DNA from: an uncultured beta proteobacterium
Lineage (GTDB): Bacteria > Pseudomonadota > Gammaproteobacteria > Burkholderiales > Burkholderiaceae_E
Length of the DNA: 64,000 bases
Direction of reading: 5' to 3'
Assembly (NCBI GenBank): GCA_903934295.1
Contig: CAIZNI010000049.1
Span: 1-64,000, forward strand
Positions 7,571-15,799 of the stretch are shown here, in pieces. The notes under the pieces are model-generated. The model was given only the letters and a program-made list of their open reading frames with translations, was not told the DNA's origin and did not search any database. The position numbers and the translations under genes were made by a program. How positions within the stretch are numbered: position 1 is the stretch's first letter; the number at the start of each line of letters is the position of its first letter.

Positions 7571-9506
7571 GCGGCGCCGGCTTGCCGTCCTGACGGCCCT
7601 TGGCCGCGTCGGAGTCGGGGAACATCCGGAACGAGGTGTTCATGATGATCTGCGCAATCCGCGGAACGGTGGCGTGCAACACCTCACCGGCAATGCCGAG
7701 CCGGGTGGCGATGCGCACCGGCTTGTGCACGATCGCATCGACCACCAGATCGCCCGCCTCCTCGGGTGACAGGGTGGGTACGTTGGCATAGAGCCGGGTC
7801 GGCGCGATCATCGGCGTGCGCACCAGCGGCATGTTGATGGTGGTGAACTTCACGCCCGCATCGGCGAACTCGGACGACGCGCAGCGCGTCCAGGCATCGA
7901 GCGCCGCCTTCGAGGCGACATAGGCGGAGAAGCGCGGCGCGTTGGTGAGCACGCCGATGGAGGAGATGTTGATCACATGGCCGCGGCGCTTGGCCAGCAT
8001 GCCGGGCAGCAGGCCCATGGTGACCCGCAGCGCGCCGAAGTAGTTCAGCTGCATGCAGCGCTCGAAATCGTGGAAGCGGTCGTAGCTGTTCTCGATGCCG
8101 CGGCGGATCGAGCGTCCCGCGTTGTTCACCAGGATGTCGACGCCGCCGTGGGTGTCGACCAGCCATTTCACCATCCGGTCGGCGTCCTGCGGATCGGCCA
8201 GATCGACCGCGAAAGTAATGAGCTCATGGCCCTGCGCCGCGATCATCTCGCGCGCCTGGGCGAGTTTGGCCTCGTCGCGCCCGCAGACGATGGTGATCGC
8301 ACCGGCCTGTGACATCTTGGCGGCCGCCGCCAGGCCGATGCCGGAGGAGCCGCCGGTGATCAGCACCACCTTGCCGGCCACCTGCCCGCGCAGGCTGCGG
8401 TCGATGAACAGGTCGGGATCGAGGTGACGCTCCCAGTAGTCCCAGATCACCGACGCGTAATCGTCCAGGCGCGGGCACGCGATGCCGGTTCCCTTGAGCG
8501 CCGCGGTGGTCTCGCGGCAGTCGAATCGGGTCGGGTAGTTGACGAAGCGCAGGATGTCCTCGGGCAGACCCAGGTCCTTCATGATCGCGTTGCGGATGCG
8601 TCGCACCGGCGTGAGCGCCATCAGGCTCTTCTTGACGCCACGCGGAATGAAGCCGAACAGCGCCGCGTTGATCCGCAGCGTCATCGAGGGCGCGTGGGCG
8701 GCCCGGGCGAAGGTGTTGAGCACATCGCCCACCCGCATCGGGTCGGGGTCGACCAGGTGAAAGCAGCGCCCATCCAGGCCGTCCGCGTGCGAGAGGTGGT
8801 CCATCGCAGCGACGACGAAATCGACCGGGACGATGTTGATCCGCCCGCCCTCGATTCCGATGGTGGGCATCCAGGGGGGCAGCAGCTGCCGCATCCGCTG
8901 GATCAGCTTGAAGAAGTAGTAGGGGCCGTCGATCTTGTCCATCTCGCCGGTCTTGGAGTCGCCCACCACCATGCCCGGGCGATAGATCCGCCAGGGCACC
9001 ACGCAGTCCTCGCGCACGATCGCCTCGGACGCGTGCTTGGTGGAGAAGTACGGGTGGTCCAGTCCCTCGGCCTCCTGGAACATGTCCTCGCGCCAGATGC
9101 CCTCGAACAGGCCCGCCGCCGCGATCGAGCTGACGTGGTGAAAACCGCCGGCCTTGATCTCGTTGGCGAAGGCGACCACGTTGCGGGTGCCTTCGACATT
9201 GATCCGGACCTGCGAGATCTCGTCGGCGTCCAGGTCGTACAGGGCGGCCAGGTGATAGAAATGACTCACCTTGCCGGTGAGGGCGCGCCGGTCGGACGCC
9301 TTCAGGCCCAGCCCCGGCCTGGCGATGTCGCCGGGCACCGCGATCGCACGCCGGGCGTCCACGCCCCAGAACGCGTAGAGCGGTGCGAGCCGTTCGGGGG
9401 AGGCGTCGCGCACCAGGAAATGGACGGTCGAGCCGCGACGCGCCAGCAGCTTGCGCATCAGGCGCTTGCCGATGAAGCCGGTGGCGCCGGTGATGAAATA
9501 GGTCAT
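7518..9506 (-). CDS. Fatty acyl-CoA reductase (alcohol-forming type), two-domain SDR protein
   Basis: The 662-residue protein has two Rossmann domains. The N-terminal extended-SDR domain starts MTYFITGATGFIGKRLM and carries a YFSTKHASE active-site region; the C-terminal classical SDR domain starts VVLITGGSSGIGLAAA and carries SAYVASKAALDAW. Length and text (for example RFHDFERCMQLNYFG, INISSIGVLTNAPRFSAY, TTINMPLVRTPMIAPT) are very close to the Marinobacter enzyme that reduces fatty acyl-CoA to fatty alcohol with NADPH, from memory of that protein. AAGGAG sits 9 bases before ATG 9506. A WS/DGAT acyltransferase lies 6 kb away, so fatty alcohol for wax esters is the likely product; substrate choice is inferred. 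Confidence 0.88.
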   Translation of the reverse strand: MTYFITGATGFIGKRLMRKLLARRGSTVHFLVRDASPERLAPLYAFWGVDARRAIAVPGDIARPGLGLKASDRRALTGKVSHFYHLAALYDLDADEISQVRINVEGTRNVVAFANEIKAGGFHHVSSIAAAGLFEGIWREDMFQEAEGLDHPYFSTKHASEAIVREDCVVPWRIYRPGMVVGDSKTGEMDKIDGPYYFFKLIQRMRQLLPPWMPTIGIEGGRINIVPVDFVVAAMDHLSHADGLDGRCFHLVDPDPMRVGDVLNTFARAAHAPSMTLRINAALFGFIPRGVKKSLMALTPVRRIRNAIMKDLGLPEDILRFVNYPTRFDCRETTAALKGTGIACPRLDDYASVIWDYWERHLDPDLFIDRSLRGQVAGKVVLITGGSSGIGLAAAAKMSQAGAITIVCGRDEAKLAQAREMIAAQGHELITFAVDLADPQDADRMVKWLVDTHGGVDILVNNAGRSIRRGIENSYDRFHDFERCMQLNYFGALRVTMGLLPGMLAKRRGHVINISSIGVLTNAPRFSAYVASKAALDAWTRCASSEFADAGVKFTTINMPLVRTPMIAPTRLYANVPTLSPEEAGDLVVDAIVHKPVRIATRLGIAGEVLHATVPRIAQIIMNTSFRMFPDSDAAKGRQDGKPAPLSADQVAFQQLMRGIHF

Positions 9507-9880
9507 GTCGGCAATCTCCTTGAGCGCGGGCATCGGACGGTGCGCGGGCGAGTCCGCCGCCAGCGGCACCCTTCGGCATCCTTCGGCCCCCCTCGGCGCC
9601 GCCCGGAAGCCACCCGAAGCGTCGGCGATCATTGCACCCGGTCAGCCCGGCGACAAGCGCTTGCGCCGGACCAACTGCGTCCGCGGCGAGCGGGCGCAAC
9701 GGCGAACGCATCGATTGGTCGCCATAATCGGGAAGCCTGGCGCTGATCGACGTTTCGGATCCGGCGAGCGGGCCCGCGCACGGCGCGATTGGTGTGCGCG
9801 CACTAGTCCTCCGACCCCAGACTGGAGGCCATCCCACGTCAGCCTGGCGGCGCCCCGCCGACAACCCTCAAGGACACATC
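9507..9880. promoter_or_regulatory. Divergent intergenic region, acyl-CoA reductase / phasin
   Basis: A 374-base gap between two divergent genes, presumably holding both promoters. A CATAAT hexamer at 9723-9728 on the plus strand could be a -10 element for the phasin gene, but no convincing -35 is present. AAGGA precedes the phasin ATG. No open reading frame with protein-like character, repeat or structured RNA was recognised. Confidence 0.4.
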
Positions 9881-10600
9881 ATGGTGAAGAAACTGAAGGC
9901 AATGGCCGAGAGCAAGGAAGAAGGCGGTCACCTGGCCGACGCGATCCGCGAATCGGCCGAGAAGATCTGGCTGGCCGGCCTGGGATCGTTCGCGAAGGCC
10001 CGCAAGGAGCCCGCCAAGGCATTCGAGGTGCTGGTGCGAGAGGGCCTGAAACTGCAGACCCGCACCCGGGCGATGGCCGAGGAGCGGATCGGCGAGGTCG
10101 CCGGACGGGTCAGCGAAGTCAGTAGCCAGATCGGCAATCGGGCCGGGGAGTCCTGGGATCGGCTCGAGCAGGTCTTCGAGGATCGGGTCGCGCGCACGCT
10201 GGAAGGGCTCGGCGTGCCCACCGGCAAGGAAGTCCAGGCGCTGATCGATCGGGTTGATCAGCTGACTGCGGCGGTTCAGGCGCTGGGCGGGGAGTTGCCG
10301 CGCGCGGCCGCGCCCCGGCGTGCGGCCGGCACGGCCCGCGCACCCCGCAAGGCCAGCGTCGCCAGCACCGGCGCTGCGCGCAAGAGTGCACCGCGCCGCA
10401 CCGCGGCGCGCAAGGGCAACGGACAGGACGAGACGGCGCCCGCCGCGCGGGCGCAGCCGGCCCGGAAATCGCGCACCAGGGCCGCATCGGCGACGCCGGC
10501 ACCAGCCCTCGACAGCCCGATCGAGGTGAGCGCGGTGGTCTCCAAACCGGCACGGGTGCGCAAGCCGCGCGCCCGCAAGCCGGCCGCCACGCAGGCCTGA
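9881..10600 (+). CDS. PhaF/PhaI-family phasin (PHA granule-associated protein)
   Basis: Polyhydroxyalkanoate granule coat protein. Residues 1-130 form the phasin domain (IRESAEKIWLAGLGSFAKARKE, then a long amphipathic helix and LGVPTGKEVQALIDRVDQLTAAV), matching PhaI/PhaF. Residues 140-239 are a histone-like Ala/Lys/Arg/Pro-rich tail, as in PhaF proteins that tie granules to the nucleoid. The ATG at 9881 is preceded by AAGGA and begins MVKKLKAMAESKEE; upstream residues in the frame are not family-like. The PHA depolymerase at 38.9 kb and the PHA-region protein at 17.3 kb are functional relatives. Confidence 0.9.
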   Translation: MVKKLKAMAESKEEGGHLADAIRESAEKIWLAGLGSFAKARKEPAKAFEVLVREGLKLQTRTRAMAEERIGEVAGRVSEVSSQIGNRAGESWDRLEQVFEDRVARTLEGLGVPTGKEVQALIDRVDQLTAAVQALGGELPRAAAPRRAAGTARAPRKASVASTGAARKSAPRRTAARKGNGQDETAPAARAQPARKSRTRAASATPAPALDSPIEVSAVVSKPARVRKPRARKPAATQA

Positions 10601-10650
10601 GCCCGGCCGGCAGCCCACCCGCCGTGACGGCCGTTCCGAGGTCCTGACCG

Positions 10651-11985
10651 ATGGCTGCGCGGGTTCATTCGCCGGCGGATCCACCGACGCATCCACCGAC
10701 GCATCCACCGACGAATCAGCCGACGGATCCGCCGACGGATCGGCAGGCGCGTGCGGCACGCCAAAAACCCGCCCGCCGCGCGCCTCGCCGCCACCCGGTC
10801 GGCCTGGCGCTGGCCGGTGGCGGCTTTCTCGGGGCGGCCTATGAGCTGGGCGCGCTGGCCGCGCTGGCTGAGGGCGTGGAGGGCCTGAACCTGACCGAGC
10901 TCGACTCCTATGTCGGGGTGAGCGCCGGCGCCTTCATCGCGGCCGGCCTGGCCAATGGACAGAACGCGCATCAGATGGTTCGGATGTTCATCGACGACAC
11001 CGATTCCGCGCTCGATCCGGCGTCGATCCTGCGTCCAGCCAGGCAACTGCTGCGCAAGGCGCTGGTCGCCGTGCCGCTGACCGCCGGCCAGGCACTGATG
11101 GCGCTCGCCGCGACCGGCACGCGCGGGCTGCGCGCCTCGACGTGGGATGCGCTGGAACGGATCGCCCGCTCGATGCCACCGGGCGTGCTCGATGCGCGGC
11201 CGATCGAGCAGACGCTGGAGCGGCTGTTCCAGGCCGACCACCGCACCAACGACTTTCGCGAGTTGCGCGGGCGCCTGCGCATCGTCGCCACCGACATCGA
11301 CACCGGTCAGCCGGTGGCGTTCGGCAGCCCCGGCCGGGACCATGTACCGATCTCGCGTGCGGTGATCGCCTCCTGCGCCCTGCCCGGCGTGTTTCGGCCG
11401 GTCAGGATCGACGGGCGCTTCTTCGTCGACGGCGCCCTGAACAAGACGCTGCACGCGTCGGTGGCCCTGAATGACGGCGTGCGGCTGCTGTTCTGCGTCA
11501 ATCCGCTGGTGCCCTTCAGCGGCGGCGCGCTGACCCGCCCCGGCACCATTGCACAGGCCGGACTGCCGGTCATCCTGTCGCAATCGATGCGCACGGTGAT
11601 CCGGTCGCGAATGACCACCGGCCTGGAAAAATACGGCAGCACCCACCCGGATGCGAGCCTGGTGGTGCTCGAGCCGCGCGGCGACGACACCGCGCTGTTC
11701 TTCACCCGCATCTTCACCGTGAGTTCGCGCCGGCGCGTGTGCGAGCAGGCGTATCAGCACACCCGGCTGGACCTGCTGGCGCGCTTCGATCCGCTGAACC
11801 GGGTGCTGGCGCCGCACGGCATGCGACTGAACCGGCGCGTGCTCGAGGACCCTTCCCTGACCCTGGTCGAACCGCCCGGCAGGCGCCGTCCCGCAGGCAC
11901 TGCGCTGCGCGCCGCGACCGACCGGCTCGGACTGGCGCTCGACGATCTCGATCGGGCGTTGCGGCTGGCGCGGGCGCGACACTGA
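10651..11985 (+). CDS. Patatin-like phospholipase family protein
   Basis: Predicted Ser-Asp dyad acyl hydrolase. After a Pro/Thr-rich N-terminus the patatin domain starts VGLALAGGGFLGAAYELGAL (oxyanion GGGxxG), followed by the nucleophile motif GVSAG and the catalytic Asp in VDGALNK. The 444-residue length is in the patatin range. The N-terminal stretch (about residues 9-31) is made of degenerate D/H-P-P-T units encoded by 12-bp tandem repeats. It lies 50 bases after the phasin gene, so it could act on granule lipids; that is inference from position only. Confidence 0.87.
   Translation: MAARVHSPADPPTHPPTHPPTNQPTDPPTDRQARAARQKPARRAPRRHPVGLALAGGGFLGAAYELGALAALAEGVEGLNLTELDSYVGVSAGAFIAAGLANGQNAHQMVRMFIDDTDSALDPASILRPARQLLRKALVAVPLTAGQALMALAATGTRGLRASTWDALERIARSMPPGVLDARPIEQTLERLFQADHRTNDFRELRGRLRIVATDIDTGQPVAFGSPGRDHVPISRAVIASCALPGVFRPVRIDGRFFVDGALNKTLHASVALNDGVRLLFCVNPLVPFSGGALTRPGTIAQAGLPVILSQSMRTVIRSRMTTGLEKYGSTHPDASLVVLEPRGDDTALFFTRIFTVSSRRRVCEQAYQHTRLDLLARFDPLNRVLAPHGMRLNRRVLEDPSLTLVEPPGRRRPAGTALRAATDRLGLALDDLDRALRLARARH
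10677..10742 (+). repeat. 12-bp tandem repeat in patatin gene 5' end
   Basis: About 5.5 units of the form GCATCCACCGAC (10677-10742), two of them identical and the others differing at one to four bases. They encode repeated D/H-P-P-T tetrapeptides at the protein N-terminus. Expansion in steps of 12 bp keeps the frame. Confidence 0.8.
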
Positions 11986-12025
11986 GCGACTGTCTCGAGC
12001 ACTGACCGCGACCAAGGAGATGACG

Positions 12026-12808
12026 ATGGCCCGATGGACCGCTTTCCCCCACCCCGATGCCGCCTACCGGCATGACGACGCCGGCCTGCGCAAGCACTGG
12101 GCCCGGCTGCATCGGGGCGACGCCGAACCCTTTCCCAGGGACAAGGCCGCGCTTCACGCCTGGCAGGCCTATCACGCCGGCGACTTCGGCCAGGCGGTCG
12201 AACGGGGGCTGGCCGCAGGCAACGCGGCCGGCAGCAACGCGGCGAACAAGGCGGCCTGCATCTACGCCCACTATCTCGAGAAATCCGACAGCCGCAAGCT
12301 CGCGATCTACCAGGAAATCGCGGCGCGCTGCGAGGCGCTGCAGGCCGCCGAGCCGAAGAACGCGAATGCGTTCTACCTGCATGCCTTTGCGGTCGGACGC
12401 TACGGCCAGGGCATCTCGGTCACCAAGGCGCTGGCCCAGGGACTGGGCGGCAAGGTGCGCAACAGCCTGGAGACGGCCCTGAAGCTACAGCCCGCGCACG
12501 CCGATGGGCACATCGCACTGGGCGCCTTTCATGCCGAGGTGATCGACAAGGTGGGCGCGCTGATCGGCGCGATGACCTACGGCGTCAAGCGCGATGAGTC
12601 GATCCGCCATTTCCGCGAGGCGCTGGCGCTCAACCCCGACTCGGCGATCGCACGGATCGAATACGCCAACGCGCTGGTGATGCTCGATGGCAAGAAGGGG
12701 CTGAAGCAGGCCGAGCAGCTCTACCAGGAAGCGGCGCAGTGCGAGCCGTGTGATGCGATGGAGCGGCTCGATGTCGAACTGGCGAAAGCCGAAGTGGCCG
12801 ACGACTGA
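12026..12808 (+). CDS. Tetratricopeptide-repeat protein
   Basis: A 260-residue helical protein with TPR-like segments in its second half (SLETALKLQPAHADGHIALG; SIRHFREALALNPDSAIARIEYANAL; AEQLYQEAAQCEP). It probably mediates protein-protein contacts; partner unknown. Two ATGs are possible; AAGGAG abuts the one at 12020 and is six bases from the one at 12026, so 12026 is chosen (MARWTAFPHPD). No signal peptide. It sits in the same direction between the patatin and dioxygenase genes. Confidence 0.8.
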   Translation: MARWTAFPHPDAAYRHDDAGLRKHWARLHRGDAEPFPRDKAALHAWQAYHAGDFGQAVERGLAAGNAAGSNAANKAACIYAHYLEKSDSRKLAIYQEIAARCEALQAAEPKNANAFYLHAFAVGRYGQGISVTKALAQGLGGKVRNSLETALKLQPAHADGHIALGAFHAEVIDKVGALIGAMTYGVKRDESIRHFREALALNPDSAIARIEYANALVMLDGKKGLKQAEQLYQEAAQCEPCDAMERLDVELAKAEVADD

Positions 12809-12869
12809 CGCCGAGCCGGCTGCGGCGCGGAAGTCGGTTATCCTTTTTCGACTTCCGCAGGAGACCCCC

Positions 12870-13694
12870 ATGCAATTGACCCCCGCACAGCTGGAGCAGT
12901 TCGAACGCGACGGCTATCTGTTCTTCCCCAGCCTGTTCTCGGCGGCCGAGATGAAGGTCCTGCTCGATGAAGTGCCGCGCATCTACGCCGAGCACCGCCC
13001 CGAGATCGTTCGCGAAAAGGACGGCGTCACCCCGCGCACCAGCTTCGCGGCACACACCTACAACGATGCGTTCGCCCGCCTGGGCCGTCACCCGCGGATG
13101 ATCGAGCCGGTCGAGCAGTACTTTGGCGAGCCGGTCTACATGCACCAGTTCAAGATCAACGGCAAGCAGGCCTTCGACGGCGATGTCTGGCAATGGCACC
13201 AGGACTTCGGCACCTGGCATCGCGACGACGGCATGCCGCAGCCGCGCGCGATGAATGTCGCGATCTTCCTGGACGAGGTCAACGAGTTCAACGGGCCGCT
13301 CTACTTCATCCCCGGCTCGCACAAGGAAGGCGTGGTCGCGGCCGGTCACGACCTCACCACCACCAGCTATCCGCTGTGGACGCTCGACAATGACAAGGTG
13401 AGCGAACTGGTCGCCAAGGGTGGCATCGTCGCCCCGAAGGGACCGCCCGGATCGATGATGATCTTCCACGGCTGCCTGGTGCATGGCTCGCCCTCGAACA
13501 TGAGCCCGTGGGACCGGGTGATCGTGTACCTGAGCCTGTGCGCGGTCAGCAACCACATCACCCAGTTCAACCGGCCCGACCACATCGCCCACCGCGACTT
13601 CACCCCGATCCAGTGCCTGGGCGACGACTGCCTCACCCGCGACGATGTCCGGGGTCTGCCGTGGCCGACCGCGCTGACCCGGCAGGCGGCCTGA
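12870..13694 (+). CDS. Phytanoyl-CoA dioxygenase (PhyH) family, EctD-like
   Basis: Non-haem Fe(II)/2-oxoglutarate-dependent oxygenase of 274 residues. The HxD iron motif is in WQWHQDFGTWHRDDGMP (His110, Asp112), followed by GPLYFIPGSHKEG and the distal His in HGSPSN. The segment around HQDFGTWHRDDGMP resembles ectoine hydroxylase EctD, but no ectABC genes are present in the window, so the substrate is open. ATG 12870 is preceded by CAGGAG. The stop is one base before the next gene's ATG, so the two products probably act together. Confidence 0.87.
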   Translation: MQLTPAQLEQFERDGYLFFPSLFSAAEMKVLLDEVPRIYAEHRPEIVREKDGVTPRTSFAAHTYNDAFARLGRHPRMIEPVEQYFGEPVYMHQFKINGKQAFDGDVWQWHQDFGTWHRDDGMPQPRAMNVAIFLDEVNEFNGPLYFIPGSHKEGVVAAGHDLTTTSYPLWTLDNDKVSELVAKGGIVAPKGPPGSMMIFHGCLVHGSPSNMSPWDRVIVYLSLCAVSNHITQFNRPDHIAHRDFTPIQCLGDDCLTRDDVRGLPWPTALTRQAA

Positions 13695-13695
13695 C

Positions 13696-15036
13696 ATGAA
13701 CCTGCACCGGATGCTGGTGCAGCGCGCCGAGGAAGGCCGGCCGCTGCGGATCGGACTGATCGGCGCGGGCAAGTTCGGCTCGATGTACCTGTCGCAGGTG
13801 CTGCGCACCCGCGGCGTGCATCTGGTCGGGGTGGCCGACCTGTCGCCGGCGCGCGCGCGCGAGGCGCTCAAGCGGGTCGGCTGGCCAGCCGATCGGCTGA
13901 CGGCACGGCGATTCGAGCTGGCTGACCGAAACGGCAGCACCTGCATCACCGACGATGCGCAGGCCCTGATCGCCAGCCCGCACATCGACATCGTGATCGA
14001 CGCCACCGGCAGTCCGGCCGCCGGCATTGCGCATGTGCTGGCCTGCTGCCAGCACGGCAAGCACATCGTGATGGTCAACGTCGAAGCCGATGCGCTGGCC
14101 GGCCCGCTGCTGGCGCGGCGCGCCGCCCAGGCCGGGATCGTCTACTCGCTGGCCTACGGCGACCAGCCGGCCCTGATCTGCGAAATGGTCGACTGGGCGC
14201 GCGCCGCCGGCTTCGAGGTGGTGGCCGCGGGCAAGGGCACCAAGTACCTGCCCCAGTACCACGCCTCGACGCCCGAGACCGTCTGGTCCCACTACGGGCT
14301 GTCGCCCGAGCAGGCGAAGGCGGGCGGTATGAATCCGCAGATGTTCAACTCCTTCCTGGACGGCACCAAGTCGGCCATCGAGATGGCGGCGGTGGCCAAT
14401 GCCACCGGCCTGCTGCCGGCGCCGTCGGGGCTGGCGTTTCCGCCGTGCGGCGTCGACGACCTGGCGCGCGTGCTGCGTCCGGCGGCCGATGGCGGCCAGC
14501 TGCATCATCGCGGTCAGGTCGAGGTCATCTCGAGCCTGGAGCGCGACGGCCGCCCGGTGTTTCGCGACCTGCGCTGGGGCGTCTACGTCACCTTCGCGGG
14601 CGACAGCGATTACGTCCGGCGCTGCTTCCAGGAATACGGTCTGGTCACCGATTCCACCGGCAACTACACCGCGATGTACAAGCCCTATCACCTGATCGGC
14701 CTGGAACTGGGCATCAGCGTGGCCTCGGTCGGCTTGCGCCGCGAAGCCACCGGGGCCCCGATCGCCTGGCACGGCGACGTCGTCGCCACCGCCAAGCGCG
14801 ATCTGCACCCGGGCGAGACGCTCGACGGCGAGGGCGGATTCACCGTCTACGGACGCCTGATGCCGGCACGCGACTCGCTGGCGGTGGGCGGCCTGCCGCT
14901 GGGCCTGGCCCATGGCTGCACCCTGAAACGCAAGGTGGCCGCCGGCTCGCCGGTGCGCTGGGCCGACGTCAAGATCGACACCACCAGCCAGGCGGTGCGG
15001 TTTCGGCGCGAGATGGAAAAAACCCTGCTCGACTAG
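13696..15036 (+). CDS. NAD(P)-dependent oxidoreductase with C-terminal SAF domain (homoserine dehydrogenase-like)
   Basis: The 446-residue protein starts with a Rossmann fold (IGLIGAGKFGSMYL) and ends with an SAF-like domain (DLHPGETLDGEGGFTVYGRLMPA). This architecture is the predicted homoserine dehydrogenase-SAF family, several of whose members act in sugar or sugar-acid catabolism; the true substrate is not evident. It is separated from the dioxygenase gene by one base, implying translational coupling and a two-step oxidation of a shared substrate. Confidence 0.85.
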   Translation: MNLHRMLVQRAEEGRPLRIGLIGAGKFGSMYLSQVLRTRGVHLVGVADLSPARAREALKRVGWPADRLTARRFELADRNGSTCITDDAQALIASPHIDIVIDATGSPAAGIAHVLACCQHGKHIVMVNVEADALAGPLLARRAAQAGIVYSLAYGDQPALICEMVDWARAAGFEVVAAGKGTKYLPQYHASTPETVWSHYGLSPEQAKAGGMNPQMFNSFLDGTKSAIEMAAVANATGLLPAPSGLAFPPCGVDDLARVLRPAADGGQLHHRGQVEVISSLERDGRPVFRDLRWGVYVTFAGDSDYVRRCFQEYGLVTDSTGNYTAMYKPYHLIGLELGISVASVGLRREATGAPIAWHGDVVATAKRDLHPGETLDGEGGFTVYGRLMPARDSLAVGGLPLGLAHGCTLKRKVAAGSPVRWADVKIDTTSQAVRFRREMEKTLLD

Positions 15037-15049
15037 GACGTCGGGGAGT

Positions 15050-15799
15050 TCAGGCCGGCGCGCGCCAGGTGGCCACCACGATCGCCACGCCGCCGGCCAG
15101 GATCAGCGCTTCCATGTAGAAGCTGTGCAGGCGGGCGTGCATCCGCCGCACCAGCCAGGAGGCGAGCGCGCTGCCCGGCAGGGTGGCCAGGCCGATCGCC
15201 ACGCCCAGGAACAGCGTCGACGCATCGAGCAGCGCGAAGCGTCCGAACAGGGCGGCGCGCGCGAGATCGACCAGGATCGACACGAAGGCATCGGTGGCCA
15301 GCACCGCGGTGCCGGCCAGCCCGCCCCCCAGCAGCAGCGACACCAGGATGACGCCCATGCCGGAGGCCATGCCGTTGGCCAGCCCGAACAGCGCGCCACC
15401 CGCCAGCATGCCACCCGGCCCGACCTGCCAGCGGCGCCGCTTGAGCCAGCGGCGCATCGGCACGCTCAGCACCACCAGCGTCCCCATCACCAGACCCAGG
15501 GGGCGCGCATCCAGCTTCGAATAGAGCCAGGTGCCCAGTACCAGCAGGGGCAGCGCGCCGACCAAGACACGGCCGGCGGTCGGCCAGTCGATGTCGGCCC
15601 GATAGAACCAGAAGCGGCCCGAATTGATGATGACGCCGGCCAGGGCCAGCGTCGGCACGGTGGCCTTCACCCCCAGGATCGGCACCAGCACCGCGGTGAG
15701 GATCACCCCGGTGCCGAAGCCGCCGATGCCGCCCACGACCGCACCGGCGAAGGCGGACAGCAGCACCAGCGCCCACTGGGCGGCGTCGAAGCCGTTCAC
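15050..15799 (-). CDS. TauE/SafE family membrane permease
   Basis: A 249-residue integral membrane protein with about eight hydrophobic segments and Gly-rich turns (GAVVGGIGGFGTGVIL; GLANGMASGMGVILVSLLLGGG) typical of TauE/SafE sulfite/organosulfonate exporters. The GTG start at 15799 overlaps the stop of the upstream acyltransferase (GTGA), so the pair is translationally coupled. The frame extends further upstream but that overlaps the acyltransferase coding region. Substrate unknown. Confidence 0.87.
   Translation of the reverse strand: MNGFDAAQWALVLLSAFAGAVVGGIGGFGTGVILTAVLVPILGVKATVPTLALAGVIINSGRFWFYRADIDWPTAGRVLVGALPLLVLGTWLYSKLDARPLGLVMGTLVVLSVPMRRWLKRRRWQVGPGGMLAGGALFGLANGMASGMGVILVSLLLGGGLAGTAVLATDAFVSILVDLARAALFGRFALLDASTLFLGVAIGLATLPGSALASWLVRRMHARLHSFYMEALILAGGVAIVVATWRAPA

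Noticed and set aside
10677-10742. Possible CRISPR or iteron array
   Set aside because: Units are 12 bp, contiguous without spacers and inside a coding frame.
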